Positions 8,776 through 17,749 of a stretch of 64,000 bases of DNA are shown here, in pieces. Within the stretch, counting starts at the first letter, position 1; every line of letters starts with the position of its first letter. This DNA is from Marinobacterium sp. (lineage in GTDB: Bacteria > Pseudomonadota > Gammaproteobacteria > Pseudomonadales > Balneatricaceae): NCBI GenBank assembly GCA_030602245.1, contig JAUWAC010000005.1, positions 1-64,000 on the forward strand, read 5' to 3'. The notes under the pieces are model-generated. The model saw only the letters and a program-made list of their open reading frames with translations. It made no database searches and was not told where the DNA came from. The position numbers and the translations under genes were made by a program.

Positions 8776-8986
8776 CGGGAATAGGGTCCTCGTGTCGAAC
8801 GACACGCCATTATAGCCCCCGACCGGGCGCTCGGCATGAGACACTTGGTCGCACCCCGGGGCTGCTGTCGGCGCTGCAATTGTTCCGCGCGCGCGGATCG
8901 GCGAGAATAGCACCCTTTTGAATCGATCACTTTCCGACCGGCTGTGTGCGGGTCGGGCGAGTTGCCAATCTGGAAGCACCAAAGCG

Positions 8987-10570
8987 ATGTCACACGCCGT
9001 TCAGCAGGAAGTCGCCAAGCGACGCACCTTCGCCATCATCTCCCACCCCGACGCCGGTAAGACGACGATCACCGAAAAGCTGTTGCTGATCGGTCAGCTG
9101 ATCCAGGTCGCGGGTACCGTGAAAGGGCGCGGCAGCGATCGTCACGCCACGTCGGACTGGATGAGCATGGAACAGGAGCGCGGGATCTCCATCACGTCAT
9201 CGGTGATGCAGTTTCCCTACAAGGAGCGCATCGTCAACCTGCTCGATACGCCCGGGCACGAAGACTTCTCCGAGGATACCTATCGCACGCTGACCGCGGT
9301 GGACTCGGCGCTGATGGTGGTCGACGGTGCCAAGGGTGTCGAGGAGCGAACCATCAAGCTGATGGAAGTCTGCCGCCTGCGCGACACGCCGATTTTCTCG
9401 TTCGTCAACAAGCTGGACCGCGATATCCGTGACCCGATCGAGCTGCTGGATGAGATCGAGGAGGTGCTGAAGATCGAGGCCGCGCCGATCAACTGGCCGA
9501 TCGGTTCGGGCAAGCGCTTCAAGGGGGTCTATAACCTCTATACCGACACGTTGCACCTGTTCACACCGGGGCAGGGACACACGCTGGCGGAGCCGAAGCT
9601 GATTCAGGGGCTGGACTCCGATGCCGCCCGTGAACTGCTGGAAGATGACTACGACGACTTCGTTGACGAGATCGAGCTGGTACGCGGTGCGACCCACCCC
9701 TGGGATCAGGACGCCTATCTGGCGGGCAAGCTGACGCCGGTGTATTTCGGTACTGCGCTGGGCAATTTCGGCGTGCGTGAGATGCTCGACGATTTCGTCG
9801 AGTGGGCACCGGCACCGCCGGCCCGTGCCACCGAAACCCGCGCGGTGGAATCCAGCGAAGAGACGTTCAGCGGTTTTGTCTTCAAGATCCAGGCGAACAT
9901 GGACCCGAAGCATCGTGACCGTATCGCGTTCATGCGTATCTGCTCCGGCAGCTACACCCGCGGCATGAAGATGCGCCACGTCCGCATCGGCAAGGATGTG
10001 AAGATCGCGGACGCCGTGACCTTCCTTGCCGGTGACCGTGAAAACGTGGAAACCGCCTGGTCCGGCGACATCATCGGCCTGCACAACCACGGTACGATCC
10101 AGATCGGTGACACCTTCACCGAGGGCGAGTCGCTCAAGTTCACCGGTATTCCGCACTTTGCGCCCGAGATGTTCCGGCGCGTGCGCCCGACCGACCCGCT
10201 GAAGATGAAGCAGCTGCAGAAAGGTCTGCAGCAGCTGTCGGAAGAGGGCGCGGTGCAGCTGTTCCAGCCGCTGAAAAACAATGATCTGATTCTGGGTGCC
10301 GTCGGTCAGCTGCAGTTTGAGGTGGTGGTGTTCCGGCTCAAGGACGAATACAAGGTCGAGTGCGTCTACGAGGGCATCAGCGTGGCGACGGCGCGCTGGG
10401 TCGAGTGCAAGGACAACAAGATGCTGGCCGAGTTTGAGCGTAAGGCGTATGACAACCTGGCCTATGACGGTGCCGGCCTGCTGACCTATCTGGCGCCGAC
10501 CCGGGTCAACCTGTCGCTGACCGAAGAGCGCTGGCCCGATATCGCGTTCCGCGCAACGCGCGAGCACTGA
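8987..10570 (+). CDS. prfC: Peptide chain release factor 3
   Basis: RF3 is the translational GTPase that recycles RF1 and RF2 from the ribosome after peptide release. The protein is 527 residues from ATG 8987 (E. coli RF3 is 529). The G-domain motifs are visible: G1 [10 protein letters not shown]3 DTPGHEDF and G4 NKLDRD. The frame extends upstream to 8918, but the [20 protein letters not shown] start matches RF3 N-termini. It is divergent from regB; the 211 bases between the two starts must carry both promoters. Confidence 0.95.
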   Translation: MSHAVQQEVAKRRTFAIISHPDAGKTTITEKLLLIGQLIQVAGTVKGRGSDRHATSDWMSMEQERGISITSSVMQFPYKERIVNLLDTPGHEDFSEDTYRTLTAVDSALMVVDGAKGVEERTIKLMEVCRLRDTPIFSFVNKLDRDIRDPIELLDEIEEVLKIEAAPINWPIGSGKRFKGVYNLYTDTLHLFTPGQGHTLAEPKLIQGLDSDAARELLEDDYDDFVDEIELVRGATHPWDQDAYLAGKLTPVYFGTALGNFGVREMLDDFVEWAPAPPARATETRAVESSEETFSGFVFKIQANMDPKHRDRIAFMRICSGSYTRGMKMRHVRIGKDVKIADAVTFLAGDRENVETAWSGDIIGLHNHGTIQIGDTFTEGESLKFTGIPHFAPEMFRRVRPTDPLKMKQLQKGLQQLSEEGAVQLFQPLKNNDLILGAVGQLQFEVVVFRLKDEYKVECVYEGISVATARWVECKDNKMLAEFERKAYDNLAYDGAGLLTYLAPTRVNLSLTEERWPDIAFRATREH

Positions 10571-10593
10571 GGTCCGGCCTGTCCGGCCTGTCC

Positions 10594-10625
10594 GGGCTGG
10601 CGTGCCGCTGACGCCGCGCCAGCCC
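10594..10625 (+). terminator. Stem-loop after prfC, no U-tract
   Basis: GGGCTGGCG at 10594-10602 pairs perfectly with CGCCAGCCC at 10617-10625 around a 14-base loop. It lies 23 bases after the prfC stop. No T-run follows, so it is either a weak or factor-assisted terminator or an RNA 3'-end stabiliser. Just before it lies a short repeated GTCCGGCCT motif. Confidence 0.4.
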
Positions 10626-10728
10626 CCGCCGTACCCTGCACCGGTACCCGCTGTGGTGTCGGGATACGCCGCCGGTTGCTGCCCGATCGCGCATTCGGCG
10701 TGCGCGCGCTTTGTGCCATACTCCTGCC

Positions 10729-11505
10729 ATGCTGATTGATACCCACTGTCATCTTGATTTCCCCGCCTTTGATGGCTGGCGTGACGCGGCGATCGCCCGT
10801 GCCCGCGCGCTTGGCGTCACGGCGATTGTCGTGCCCGGTGTCAGCGCCGAGCATTGGGAGGCTGTGTTGCGGCTGTGTCAGCACGGGGATGGTGTTCAAC
10901 TCTATCCGGCGCTGGGGCTGCACCCCTGCTTCATGGCTCAGCATCGGCCGGAGCACCTGCAACGCCTGCAGCATGCGGTCGAGGCGCAGCGTGAGCGACT
11001 GGTGGCGATCGGCGAGATCGGGCTCGATTTTCAGATTGATGCTGCCGATCGACAGGCACAGATCGAGCTGCTGTCAGCGCAGCTGAAGATCGCAAAAAAC
11101 GCTGATCTGCCGGTACTGCTGCATGTGCGCAAGGCGCACGATCAGGTGCTCAGTCTGCTGCGACGGCTGGCGCTGCCGCGTGGCGGTATCGTCCACGCGT
11201 TCTCCGGCAGTGAGCAGCAGGCACGGCAGTATGCGCAGCTCGGTTTCAGGCTCGGCTTCGGGGGGGCGATCAGCTATGCGCGGGCCACCCGGCTGCGGCG
11301 GTTGGCAGCGGAGTTGCCGCTGGAGTGGCTGGTGCTGGAGACCGATGCGCCGGATATGCCGTTGAGCGGCTGGCGCGACGAACCCAACCGTCCGCAGCGG
11401 GTGGCCGAGGTCGCTAATATTATCGCCGACCTGCGCGGGATATCGGCACAGGAGGTGGGGCAGACAACGAGCGCCACGGCCCGTCGTCTGCTGGCACTTC
11501 ATTGA
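10729..11505 (+). CDS. TatD-family metal-dependent hydrolase (YjjV-like)
   Basis: A 258-residue TIM-barrel metallohydrolase of the TatD DNase family. Metal-ligand motifs are in order: THCHLDF (residues 5-11), GEIGLDF, LLHVRKAH, VHAFSGS and ETDAPDMP. TatD proteins are 3'-5' exonucleases/DNases acting in the cytoplasm. The start at ATG 10729 begins the protein at the HxH strand as in relatives; an upstream in-frame TTG at 10711 is possible but adds nothing recognisable. The 3' end overlaps the convergent lipoprotein gene by seven bases. Confidence 0.88.
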   Translation: MLIDTHCHLDFPAFDGWRDAAIARARALGVTAIVVPGVSAEHWEAVLRLCQHGDGVQLYPALGLHPCFMAQHRPEHLQRLQHAVEAQRERLVAIGEIGLDFQIDAADRQAQIELLSAQLKIAKNADLPVLLHVRKAHDQVLSLLRRLALPRGGIVHAFSGSEQQARQYAQLGFRLGFGGAISYARATRLRRLAAELPLEWLVLETDAPDMPLSGWRDEPNRPQRVAEVANIIADLRGISAQEVGQTTSATARRLLALH

Positions 11506-11903
11506 GTGTTGTAGATGCTCTCGAAGGCGTTGCTCAGGGCCTGCCAGGCGGCGTCGGTCTGGCGGTTGACCGGCAGGCGGTAGTAACGGCCGCTGTCGCC
11601 GATCGGCTCCGCCTCATATTCGCCGCCCGGCGGTGTGATCAGCGTGCGGGCCAGCTGCAACGGGTAGTTGGGGCCGCTGATGCGGCTGCCGTAGGCGTTC
11701 TCCACCGGCGTCAGGAAACGGCGCTCGGATACGATCACGCTGAGGCGGTGGCACTGGTTGCTCTGGCCCTGGCACAGAATCAGCCGTTCGCTGTCGAGGG
11801 TGTAGTATTCGCCGACGCCCGGCGCAGTCTGCAGCAGATTGCCGGTATCGATACAGCCGCCGAGTGCAAGTGCAAACAGCGGTGTCAGCAGCGTCTTTTT
11901 CAT
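11499..11903 (-). CDS. Small lipoprotein of unknown function
   Basis: A 134-residue predicted lipoprotein. A basic N-terminus (MKKT), hydrophobic stretch and lipobox LALGGC place the lipidated cysteine near residue 17. The mature part contains the pair CQGQSNQC, a possible disulfide, and no domain I recognise. It lies 40 bases downstream of fabY on the same strand and is probably cotranscribed. AGGGAG precedes the ATG. The 3' end overlaps the convergent TatD gene. The signal peptide is clear; the function is unknown. Confidence 0.75.
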   Translation of the reverse strand: MKKTLLTPLFALALGGCIDTGNLLQTAPGVGEYYTLDSERLILCQGQSNQCHRLSVIVSERRFLTPVENAYGSRISGPNYPLQLARTLITPPGGEYEAEPIGDSGRYYRLPVNRQTDAAWQALSNAFESIYNTQ

Positions 11904-11943
11904 CAGGTCTCCCTCTGAATGCCGTTCGGTGCCGGAGTTGTCC

Positions 11944-13854
11944 TCAGCACATGTCCTCGTACGGGTTGGTCAGGCTCAGGCTGACCGGGTTGCTGTAGCC
12001 GGGCAGACGAATCTCGCGATCGCTGATCGACAGGTCCTCACCGTTGAGGACATTATGATCGTACCGGTAGGTCGGGCGGGCGAGGCCGCGGGTCGCTTCG
12101 GTATCGTATGTGCACGCGGCGTCTCGGACCTGTTCGCGGCGTTCACGCCACTGTGCCAGCGCCTGCTTGCCGTGGCGGCGCTCGAGCATCTGCTCGGCGA
12201 TATGCGGCGCCATGATGCAGGCGGTGGCGTTGTTGCCGCCAAAGCCCTTGGCGTTGACGAGCACCGAATCCATCTGCTCGGTGCCGACTTCAAGGTGGGC
12301 CAGCGGCAGATTCAGGTGGCTGCGGTGAACGTCGTCGGCGATGGACGGTGTTGTGGTCAGGCCGGGAATCACACCATAGCGCCAGAGCCCGAGCGACGCC
12401 ATGATCTGGTCGCCGCCGGCGGTGCCCTGTGAGTGGCCGAGGTAGGCCTTGACCGCGGACACCGTCCAGCCGTCGATCGCGAAGGCGCGGGCGATCTCGT
12501 TGATGACATGCGATTCGGTGACCCGGTTCTGCGGCGTGCTGGTGCCGTGTGCCTGCACGTAGCTGCGTTGGCGCAGCGACACCTCGCCCAGCATGCTGCG
12601 CACCAGTGCGGCCGATTTGCCGAGGGTCAGGTAGTTGCCGACACCGGGGGCCGAAATCGATTTTTTGTGGCCGTCGGCGTGGACGAAAACGTCGGGCACG
12701 CAGCCATGAATATCGGCACCGAGCTGCAGTGCCAGATCATCGCTCATCAGCACCAGGAACTGGCTCGATTCGCCGATGGTAAAGCCGCAGTTATCACCGA
12801 ACGGGCGGCAGGCGCGGCGGTAGTCGTCGTCGCTGAGGGCGTCGAGACCGTCCAGTGCAGCCAGCTGCTTGTCTTCGGCCAGCGCGCCCATGGCACGGAA
12901 ACCTTCGATCACCTCCGGGGTGACCGGAGCGTCGGAACCGCCCACCATGACCAGTCGCGCCTTGCCGCTGCGAATCGCATCGACACCGCTCTTGAGGTTG
13001 TAGAGGAAGGTGGCACAGGCGCCGAGTGCGCCGCCGGTGGTACCGACGTTGCCCAGCAGATAGGCGTTGATGAAGTCCGCCGGCATCTGTGCATAACCCA
13101 GCGGCATCTGCTTGGAGGTGGTGCGCTTGCCCAGGGCCGGGAACTTGGTCAGGCCGCCAAAGCCGTAATCGTCGAGTTGACCGATCGAGTTGCTGGCAAA
13201 GACGGCAATCTGATCCGGGCTCAGGTGCTGCATGATCGTGGCGTAGTCGATGCCCACCGAATTCAGCGCATCGGATGCCGCATACACGGCCATCTGCAGG
13301 CCGCGCGGATGGTTGCGTGACTGATACAGGCGCCCGGGTTCGAAACCGGTCGGCAGCATGCCGGCGCTCTGAACCAGCGCTTCGCGGCTGTCCGGGAAGA
13401 TCAGATCGCAGCTGCCGGTGACGCAGACCTCGACCTGGCCAGTGCCCAGTTCGGTGACCTGCCAGTTGTTCGGCAGTTGTGCCGGCAGCTGGCGTGCACG
13501 CAGGCGAAAACGCAGCAGATCTTCATCACCACGGATGCTGGCGGGGCGGTTGAAGGTCACCGCGTGGACATCGAACCAGTCCGGGTGAATACGGCGGATC
13601 AGCGTGTTGTTGCGTACGGCCGGCTCGAGCGCGGCGGCCAGTTCTGCGGCGTCGATGCGCTCGCCGCTGGCATTGAGGTAGCTGCCGTCGCTGAATGTGG
13701 CCAGACCCATCAGCGTGCCGAGGCCGAGAACGGTCTCCTGCCGGCTTTCACGGTCGAGCTGGTCCAGAATCAGGCGGCGGTAGCCATGATGAAAGGATGC
13801 TCTGCCGGCCGGGCTGATGCCGCCAAAGCCGACGATGACGGGAAGCTGGGACAA
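11944..13854 (-). CDS. fabY: FabY-type beta-ketoacyl-ACP synthase (fatty-acid initiation)
   Basis: A 636-residue thiolase-fold condensing enzyme. The catalytic triad is Cys280 (GALGACATFLY), His436 (VQAHGTST) and His474 (YLGHSQGTAGG), a Cys-His-His set as in FabB/FabF. The length and an N-terminal extension match FabY of Pseudomonas aeruginosa (PA5174), which condenses acetyl-CoA with malonyl-ACP to start fatty-acid synthesis in place of FabH. I set the start at TTG 13854 because GAGGAG lies 7 bases upstream and the protein then begins MSQLPVIVGFGG. The longer frame from 13914 adds 20 non-family residues. Whether fabH is absent from the genome cannot be seen here. Confidence 0.82.
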   Translation of the reverse strand: MSQLPVIVGFGGISPAGRASFHHGYRRLILDQLDRESRQETVLGLGTLMGLATFSDGSYLNASGERIDAAELAAALEPAVRNNTLIRRIHPDWFDVHAVTFNRPASIRGDEDLLRFRLRARQLPAQLPNNWQVTELGTGQVEVCVTGSCDLIFPDSREALVQSAGMLPTGFEPGRLYQSRNHPRGLQMAVYAASDALNSVGIDYATIMQHLSPDQIAVFASNSIGQLDDYGFGGLTKFPALGKRTTSKQMPLGYAQMPADFINAYLLGNVGTTGGALGACATFLYNLKSGVDAIRSGKARLVMVGGSDAPVTPEVIEGFRAMGALAEDKQLAALDGLDALSDDDYRRACRPFGDNCGFTIGESSQFLVLMSDDLALQLGADIHGCVPDVFVHADGHKKSISAPGVGNYLTLGKSAALVRSMLGEVSLRQRSYVQAHGTSTPQNRVTESHVINEIARAFAIDGWTVSAVKAYLGHSQGTAGGDQIMASLGLWRYGVIPGLTTTPSIADDVHRSHLNLPLAHLEVGTEQMDSVLVNAKGFGGNNATACIMAPHIAEQMLERRHGKQALAQWRERREQVRDAACTYDTEATRGLARPTYRYDHNVLNGEDLSISDREIRLPGYSNPVSLSLTNPYEDMC

Positions 13855-14076
13855 GGGATAACTCCTCGAACTGGTAACGCGCGCGGATGAATGAATTATG
13901 AAACGGCCGGTCATATTTTATCGGCTGTTACCGGCACTGGCCAGCGTGTCGGGAACCCGGCGCGATTCGCGCGGTCTTCATGCGCTATTCAGCTATGCTG
14001 AATTACAACGCGTGTCAGGCGCGCAGCCTTCGGGCGCGGCTGCGGCACACCCTCTTTTCAGCAGAAGGAGATCTTC

Positions 14077-14736
14077 ATGTACAAAGTTGCAGTTGCAACA
14101 GCACTTTCCGTGGCGCTGCTGTCCGGATGTACGACACTTGACCCCTATACACAGGAGCAGAAGACGTCGCAGGCCACGAAAGGGGCCGGTATCGGTGCAC
14201 TCAGCGGCGCGATTCTCGGTGCCGCGGTGGCCGGCAAGGGCGACCGCAATGAAGGGGCGCTGGCCGGGGCGCTGATCGGTGGCGCCGTCGGTGGCGGCAT
14301 CGGCTACTATCAGGACCAGCAGGAGATGCGTCTGCGTCAGGAGCTGGAAGGCACCGGCGTGCGCGTAGAACGGATCGGCGATGATATCCGCCTGATCATG
14401 CCCGGTAACATCACCTTTGCGACCGACAGCACGCGGATCGACACCGGCTTCTATCCGGTACTGGATTCGGTGGCCAAGGTACTGATCAAGTTCGATCGCA
14501 CCATGGTCGACGTGGAAGGGTATACCGACTCGACCGGCTCCTTCGAGTACAACCAGGAACTGTCGGAATATCGCGCGCAGGCCGTGGCGAACTATCTGGC
14601 CTCGGTCGGCGTTGATCGCTTGCGCCTCAACACCCGGGGGTATGGCGAGCGCAATCCGATCGCCAGCAATGACAGTGCGGCCGGGCGTGCGATGAACCGT
14701 CGCGTCGAGGTGCGCATCCGCGGTACGCAGCGCTGA
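14077..14736 (+). CDS. OmpA-domain lipoprotein (YiaD-like)
   Basis: A 219-residue outer-membrane lipoprotein. It has a signal peptide with lipobox LLSGC (Cys near residue 18), then a glycine-zipper segment (about residues 35-75, GAGIGALSGAILGAAVAG and GALIGGAVGGGIG). The C-terminal OmpA domain (about 110-215) carries the peptidoglycan-binding pattern EGYTDSTGSFEYNQELSEYRA and NRRVEVRI. It probably tethers the outer membrane to peptidoglycan. AAGGAG lies 7 bases before the ATG. It is divergent from fabY and followed by a GC-rich hairpin. Confidence 0.88.
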   Translation: MYKVAVATALSVALLSGCTTLDPYTQEQKTSQATKGAGIGALSGAILGAAVAGKGDRNEGALAGALIGGAVGGGIGYYQDQQEMRLRQELEGTGVRVERIGDDIRLIMPGNITFATDSTRIDTGFYPVLDSVAKVLIKFDRTMVDVEGYTDSTGSFEYNQELSEYRAQAVANYLASVGVDRLRLNTRGYGERNPIASNDSAAGRAMNRRVEVRIRGTQR

Positions 14737-14767
14737 TCAGTCGACGCGGACTGCGCCGAGCATGAAC

Positions 14768-14790
14768 GGGGCCGACACTGGATCGGCCCC
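14768..14790 (+). terminator. GC-rich hairpin between convergent genes
   Basis: GGGGCCGA (14768-14775) pairs perfectly with TCGGCCCC (14783-14790) around a 7-base loop. It lies between the OmpA-like gene and the convergent coiled-coil gene. No clear T-run follows on either strand, so termination may be inefficient or factor-assisted. Confidence 0.45.
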
Positions 14791-14837
14791 GCTGGCGTGA
14801 CGCCGGCGAGTGGCCGTCGCGTCAAACGGCTGGCGCG

Positions 14838-15032
14838 TCAAAGTCCCGCGCTTTCGTCCAGACGGGCGAACTTGCCGAGCAGCTGCTGCAGGCGTGCTTC
14901 GGTCTCGGCCTGCTCGCGCTGCAGCCCGTCGCGGACCGCCTTGAGTTCGCTGATCTCCAGACGCAGTGTTTCCACCTCCTCGATCAGACTGTCCAGTTTC
15001 TGTTCCAGTTCGGCAAAGATTTCGCTTGGCAT
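14838..15032 (-). CDS. Small coiled-coil protein, ZapB-like
   Basis: A 64-residue, almost wholly coiled-coil protein: FAELEQKLDSLIEEVETLRL, ISELKAVRDGL, then RLQQLLGKFARLDE. The opening FxxLExKL...EEVETLRLEISELK and closing RLQxLLGKF resemble E. coli ZapB, which stabilises the FtsZ ring with ZapA, but it is shorter than the 79-81 residues usual for ZapB. It could also be the related TIGR02449-type small protein of pseudomonads. A GGGAG ribosome-binding site lies 5 bases before the ATG. The assignment is by pattern only; SlyX was considered and fits less well. Confidence 0.6.
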   Translation of the reverse strand: MPSEIFAELEQKLDSLIEEVETLRLEISELKAVRDGLQREQAETEARLQQLLGKFARLDESAGL

Positions 15033-15148
15033 AGGGCTCCCTTGATACAGGCAATAGTCGGCAGGCGGGGAAGCCTAAGAGCGCCCCTGTACGCTGTCAA
15101 TGGATCGCGGGTGGCGGGTTGTAAAACGGTGCTGCACGGGCGGCGTTT

Positions 15149-16372
15149 TCAGCGTGTCTGCCGGGCGATGACGAGATCGTTACGCTGGATATTGTGGCTC
15201 TGGCTGTCGCCCTGAATGCGCCCGCGGGCCATATCCGGCTGCACGCGTTCAAGGCGCAGCTCGACTCGGGTGTCGATCAGTTCCGAGTAGGCGCGCATCT
15301 GCTCGTCATAATGCGTCAGGCGGCGGTAGATGGTGAGCCTGTCGCCCTCCTTGAGGCCCTGCAGGCTGCCGGCATCGATCCAGACCTCGTCGGCACGGGT
15401 GCGGGTGATGCGTGCCATGAACGGCTTGCAGCTCAGGCTGTCGCGCAGATCCTGCCGGATAGTCTCGATCAGCGCCTGTACTTTCTGGCCGTAGTCCTGC
15501 TGCCAGAATACCGAGGTACCGAATCCGGTTCGCTCTTCGTGGGGGCGGGTCCAGCGTCCGGCGGTTTCGTAGCGACGCTGTTCGAGCAGCTCGCCACTGA
15601 AGCCGTCATAGATGAACAGGTCGAGTACGAGGCGGCGCAGATGGCGTTTGCTGGCGTAATCGGCCCGATTGTACCAATCGGCCAGGATATTCGGCTCACG
15701 CGGGCCAACCGGCATCCGCATGCTCATGTCGCGGATCACACCGGACACGATGAACTGGGCCTTGAGTTGTGTGCTGCCGCTGAGTGCGTTGCTCAGTGCG
15801 CCTTCGGGCAGCAGATGGGTCGGGGCGCTGTCGGGACGTGTGACCAGATTGTGGCGCGACAGGTTGTACGGCTCGATGCCGGCGGCACCGTTCAGTGACT
15901 GTGCGATCAGTGCCGGCAGCTGCCATTGAATCTCGCCAAGTGCGCCCGTGTTGGCCTCAGTCGGTGCCTGCAGCGGGAACAGGGTCAGCGCGACCGACTT
16001 GCGCAGGTCGGCCAGGCCCGGGTTGCCGTTACAGCTGTCATCGACAGCGACGTCGGCGCGAATGCGGACATGGAACATCTGGCCTTCCCGCCACTCGTCG
16101 ATCACCTCGATATTGCGCACTTCGCCGAGGCTGCGAATCGCCATGTTATCCAGCGACAGCACGCCGTCGCTGATCTCCTGCGTCGTGCTGATGTACGCGC
16201 CCGCCTGCATCGATGCAGCCTGAGCGGCATCCTGAATCGCACTCTTGCGCGCGCTGTGCAGATCGCCGTTGATGATGGCCGCACGCCCCTCTGCTTCGAC
16301 CGGGATGGCCAGCACAGGCAGTGCAGTGAAGGCGGCGATCAGCACCAGCAGCAGGCGAAGAGTACTCAACAT
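15149..16372 (-). CDS. flgT: Flagellar assembly protein FlgT (H-ring)
   Basis: A 407-residue periplasmic protein counted from ATG 16372, where a signal peptide (LRLLLVLIAAFTALPVLA) begins. The frame extends upstream to 16669, but that extension is not signal-like. The N-terminal part (VEAEGRAAI, SARKSAIQDAAQAASMQAGA) and C-terminal part (ADEVWIDAGSLQGLKEGDRL) fit the three-domain FlgT of Vibrio, which forms the H-ring around the LP ring of the flagellar motor. The divergent neighbours flgO and flgP confirm the context, since Vibrio has the same arrangement. A possible sigma-54 promoter lies about 60 bases upstream. Confidence 0.85.
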   Translation of the reverse strand: MLSTLRLLLVLIAAFTALPVLAIPVEAEGRAAIINGDLHSARKSAIQDAAQAASMQAGAYISTTQEISDGVLSLDNMAIRSLGEVRNIEVIDEWREGQMFHVRIRADVAVDDSCNGNPGLADLRKSVALTLFPLQAPTEANTGALGEIQWQLPALIAQSLNGAAGIEPYNLSRHNLVTRPDSAPTHLLPEGALSNALSGSTQLKAQFIVSGVIRDMSMRMPVGPREPNILADWYNRADYASKRHLRRLVLDLFIYDGFSGELLEQRRYETAGRWTRPHEERTGFGTSVFWQQDYGQKVQALIETIRQDLRDSLSCKPFMARITRTRADEVWIDAGSLQGLKEGDRLTIYRRLTHYDEQMRAYSELIDTRVELRLERVQPDMARGRIQGDSQSHNIQRNDLVIARQTR

Positions 16373-16432
16373 AAGGCGTCTGTGACCGATACAGTAGGTT
16401 GGGGCGTCAAGAGCCTGTAGCATACAGTTCTT

Positions 16433-16449
16433 TGCCGTGGTAATGCCAA
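16433..16449 (-). promoter_or_regulatory. Candidate sigma-54 promoter for flgT
   Basis: On the minus strand TTGGCATTACCACGGCA has the GG-N10-GC spacing of -24/-12 promoters. The -24 half (TTGGCA) is good and the -12 half is weaker (CGGCA against TTGCA). A start site about 12 bases downstream would leave a leader of about 50 bases before flgT. Vibrio flagellar H-ring genes belong to the sigma-54 flagellar hierarchy, which makes this plausible, but it is a single visual match. Confidence 0.35.
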
Positions 16450-16518
16450 CGTGGCGCTGCGGCTGGCGGTAGGGCGCCGCGCAAGGCTGTGGTAGATTGG
16501 CATAAAGGAAAAAGGGGT

Positions 16519-17253
16519 ATGCCATTGATGAGCAAGGTGCTGATGGTTGCGGGCATGCTGGCTGTGCTGAGCGGTTGTGCGATGAACACGCGTGACGAGC
16601 CGGCATCGGTGCAGATCGACCGTCTCGGGCCCGAAGCGATGCAGCAGATGGAACAGTTGGTTGCGCCACGGCAGGAAAAGGCCGTACGCCGTGGCGAGGC
16701 GATGGGTTACCCGGCGCCGCTGCAAGCAGTTGTGTCGAGTGCGCAGGGGTATGATCCGGTCAGTGAGGCCGTGCATCAGATGGCGCAGCAGCTGGCGCGA
16801 GGGCTGGATGAAAATCGGGTACGCCGATTGCCGCTGGCCGTGCTGAGATTCCATGATCTGATGCAGCGCGAGCACGCCGGTCCGCTGGGGGAGCGCCTCG
16901 GTGACAGTTTTATCGTTCAGCTCGAGCATCTGGGTTACAACCTGGTCGATTACCGTGCCGTGAGCCTGACGACAACGCAGAAGCAGGAACCGGATCCGTC
17001 GAGTCTGTCACTGCTGCGCAGTCGCAATCGCATCTACTTCGTGCTGACCGGTACCTATGCGCAGCATCCGGATGGTGTGGTGATCAACGCGCGGGTGCTG
17101 GATACGACGACGCGTCAGGTGCTGGCCTCGGCGCAGACCCATATACCGACCGCCCGTCTGGAAGGTGCCTGGCCCGGCTATGATCCGCTCAAGGCCGCTG
17201 CCGACGGGATGATCATCGAAAACCGCCATGGTCCTGCCGGGATGAATCCGTGA
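16519..17253 (+). CDS. flgO: Outer-membrane flagellar lipoprotein FlgO
   Basis: A 244-residue FlgO-family lipoprotein. A hydrophobic signal and lipobox VLSGC are near residues 16-20. The FlgO domain follows (about residues 80-240), including ARGLDENRVRRLPLAVLRFH and GERLGDSFIVQLEHLGY. FlgO and FlgP are outer-membrane components needed for a stable flagellum and motility in Vibrio. ATG 16519 has AAAGGAA 8 bases upstream; ATG 16528 is also possible and keeps the same signal. The stop overlaps flgP (TGATG), and the pair is divergent from flgT. Confidence 0.85.
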   Translation: MPLMSKVLMVAGMLAVLSGCAMNTRDEPASVQIDRLGPEAMQQMEQLVAPRQEKAVRRGEAMGYPAPLQAVVSSAQGYDPVSEAVHQMAQQLARGLDENRVRRLPLAVLRFHDLMQREHAGPLGERLGDSFIVQLEHLGYNLVDYRAVSLTTTQKQEPDPSSLSLLRSRNRIYFVLTGTYAQHPDGVVINARVLDTTTRQVLASAQTHIPTARLEGAWPGYDPLKAAADGMIIENRHGPAGMNP

Positions 17254-17732
17254 TGAGAAATGACGCCAAGATCCGCCGCGTTCTGTTGCCGTTGCTGGCG
17301 GCGCTGCTGCTGAGTGGGTGTGAAACCGTGGCGCACACCTTTACCGCGACCGTCGAGGCGCTGCCCGATGTCCCCAGCCGGCCGCGTGAGCAGGCGCCGG
17401 CGGAGCCGAACTGGGTCACGGCGACCGGCTATGCGCCGATCAGCCTGCAGCCGGGCGAGACGCCGCAGCAGAAAATGCTGATGGCGATGCGGGCGTCCAA
17501 ACTGCGCGCCTATCAGGAACTGGCCGGTATCATCCATGGCCAGTACCTGTACGGCACCGCTCAGGTGGAGGACATGGTGGTGCAGAATGATCGTTTCCGC
17601 ACCGCAGTGGCCGGTATCGTGCGCGGTGCGCGGGTGGTCAAGAGCTACCCGGTACAGGACGATACCTATGCCACCGTGCTTGAGGTGGATCTGAATCAGG
17701 TGCAGCGCGCCTGGGTGCTGAGTCAGCAGTAG
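17253..17732 (+). CDS. flgP: Flagellar lipoprotein FlgP (LPP20 family)
   Basis: A 159-residue lipoprotein with lipobox LLLSGC (Cys near residue 23) and an LPP20/FlgP domain in the second half: MRASKLRAYQELAGIIHGQY followed by VVQNDRFRTAVAGIVRGARV. FlgP forms the basal disk or H-ring associated part of the flagellar motor in Vibrio and Campylobacter. ATG 17253 overlaps the flgO stop, so the two are translationally coupled. It is convergent with the DUF1244 gene 17 bases away, with no visible terminator between. Confidence 0.85.
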   Translation: MRNDAKIRRVLLPLLAALLLSGCETVAHTFTATVEALPDVPSRPREQAPAEPNWVTATGYAPISLQPGETPQQKMLMAMRASKLRAYQELAGIIHGQYLYGTAQVEDMVVQNDRFRTAVAGIVRGARVVKSYPVQDDTYATVLEVDLNQVQRAWVLSQQ

Positions 17733-17749
17733 CGCGCGGCCAAGCCTGT

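Noticed and set aside
16423-16436. CTGTAGCATACAG upstream of flgT/flgO resembling a LexA box
   Set aside because: The half-sites are separated by 5 bases, not 8, so it does not match the SOS operator.
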